A stretch of DNA of 64,000 nt, taken from Jacaranda mimosifolia. Its lineage: Eukaryota; Streptophyta; Magnoliopsida; Lamiales; Bignoniaceae. The DNA lies in NCBI GenBank assembly GCA_018894105.1, contig CM032121.1, positions 24,459,730 to 24,523,729 of the forward strand, read 5' to 3'. Below the pieces are notes generated by a model that saw only the letters and a program-made list of their open reading frames with translations, was not told the DNA's origin and did not search any database. Position numbers and translations under genes: made by a program. Shown piece after piece: positions 62,966 through 64,000 of the stretch; within the stretch, counting starts at the first letter, position 1; every line of letters begins with the position of its first letter.

Positions 62966-64000
62966 AGCAATGCAAGTTGACCGCCTACCTTGAGGAAGGT
63001 GTGATGCCAAAATCCTCACCCTATAAATATATATAGTGGGTGTGAGGATAGGTCATTGCTGAAAGTGTGAAAGAATTAGATTCCTTTCCACAATTCCATC
63101 CAAAACTCCTTGCAAGCATTGCATTCATGTGTTGAAAGCTTTGCTCTCTTCGTCTTCTTCCCTACCTCAAATTGGCCTCTACCATTATTATTCTCCTCCC
63201 TTATTCCAGCTTAAAGTGAGAAGATTTTGCAAGTTTCAATTGGTGTGTGATCATGTCAGTAGAGGCAAACAAGTTAGTTTGCTACGGTTTGGAGATCCGC
63301 TTAAGCAGAGCACCGATTTGGTGAATTTTTCCAGAGAGACGCAGTAAGCTTTTTTGATCCAAATTTTTTATTGTGTTTCCTACAACGTGTTGAGAGGTTG
63401 CAATACTTTTATAGTGAATTTTTTAGGCGTTTTAACAACGTTAAAAATTGCTCCTTTGATATGGCAGATTCTGGATTGGTGAAAGGTTCACCACTTTCTC
63501 CTTGGATATTAGCATTTCAAGGTAACACTCTATCTAAATTTGGATTTTAGGTATGCTTTGATCCTTGTATGCTTGTAAGCACTAGTTTATTTAAGGTTTT
63601 GAAGTTTTATATTTGGATCCTAGTGCCTTACTTGCTTTCAAGTGGTATGAAAGCCTAAATTATGCTTAGATTTGGATTTTTTGTTGATGATTGATTCATG
63701 TGATGGATTGATCATAATCACCAAATTGTCGATTCACTTGATGGATTGGAGTGTTTGGCTCCTTGATTGATGAAGTGAAAGCATGCTAATATGTGTTTTA
63801 AGTGTTAATTCGTATGATTAGTAGTACGTTTTAATTCATAGCTCTTAATGTTAAATGATGATTTAACATTAATTGATGTTATATGTTGATATAGCATTTT
63901 GATGAATGGCTCAAATAGTTATGGTCATTTATGGATCCAATGTGATTAGAGTTTTGTTGGAGATTTTTGAAGAATACGATTCTTACTTGAACTTGATTTT
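62966..64000 (+). repeat. Array unit 32 (partial, cut by window edge)
   Basis: First 1035 bp of a unit 17/29-type monomer, from LTR to mid-leader. The array continues beyond the window. Confidence 0.85.

Larger units (their letters stand above)
13596..64000 (+). repeat. Tandem array of LTR-PBS-leader monomers (satellite)
   Basis: Thirty-two unit starts marked by AGCAATGCAAGTTGGCC (AGCAACGCAAG in unit 5). The typical period is 1716-1757 bp. Each monomer holds the last ~675 bp of the copia LTR (TATA box to CA end), the PBS, ~400 bp of leader, ~500 bp of captured sequence with a plastid 23S rRNA piece, and a 99-bp inverted leader block. No gag or pol is present. The array runs off the right edge. 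Neighbouring units differ by a few percent by eye, while units 18.6 kb apart are almost identical. The family is a retrotransposon-derived satellite. Short ORFs inside are not considered genes. Confidence 0.95.

Noticed and set aside
13596..64000. Dozens of 60-116 codon ORFs on both strands of the array as genes
   Set aside because: They are the same few frames repeated with the monomer, lie in LTR and leader sequence, are broken by indels in many units and match no protein family I recognise.
13596..64000. CRISPR array or bacterial repeat system
   Set aside because: The monomer is ~1.75 kb, contains LTR, PBS and leader, and the neighbours are plant retrotransposons.
13596..64000. Nuclear rDNA intergenic spacer repeats
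   Set aside because: No 18S, 5.8S or 25S sequence in the window; the monomer is explained by the copia LTR and leader.
13596..64000. Telomeric or subtelomeric tract
   Set aside because: No run of TTTAGGG-type repeats was seen.

Overview
This window looks like nuclear DNA of a flowering plant. It contains no intact host gene, tRNA gene or CRISPR array. It is AT-rich, heterochromatin-like DNA built from one family of Ty1/copia LTR retrotransposon. The LTR is about 2.2 kb, begins TGTTGGAATAGTGCCC and ends in CA. It is followed by a primer binding site (TGGTATCAAAGCC) complementary to initiator-Met tRNA, as usual for plant copia elements. The LTR start and domain content suggest an Angela/BARE-like lineage, which is inference. 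An antisense plastid 23S rRNA fragment also supports a plant source.

Left part (1-12768) is nested, decayed elements on the minus strand. E2 has a truncated 5' LTR (5110-6994), a PBS, a long leader and a broken gag running off the left edge. A complete solo LTR (1385-3569) with a perfect 5-bp target duplication (AATGC) interrupts its leader. E3 (6995-12768) is inserted in the E2 LTR. It keeps its 3' LTR and, reading leftward from 12768, decayed gag, protease, integrase, reverse transcriptase and RNase H, all with frameshifts and stops.

At 12769 a plus-strand element, E4, begins inside the E3 gag. Its 5' LTR (12769-14270, about 670 bp deleted internally) is followed by a PBS and leader, but gag and pol never appear. 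Instead the block [last ~675 bp of the LTR + PBS + leader] is repeated in tandem to the right edge: 32 unit starts from 13596, typical period 1716-1757 bp, with 754, 1376, 1428/1441 and 2063 bp variants. Each full unit carries a TATA box, LTR end, PBS, a leader hairpin, a C-rich/T-rich tract, a ~73-bp antisense plastid 23S rRNA fragment, and a 99-bp piece of the leader in inverted orientation. This is a retrotransposon-derived satellite whose monomer is a mosaic.

The array has higher-order structure: a ~4255-bp three-unit repeat (754+1744+1757) and a very recent ~18.6-kb tandem duplication (about 24545-43145 and 43145-61750) whose copies differ at only about ten substitutions and a few indels that I could find by eye. 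Short ORFs in the array, including a recurrent 109-codon frame in the LTR, are not credible genes.
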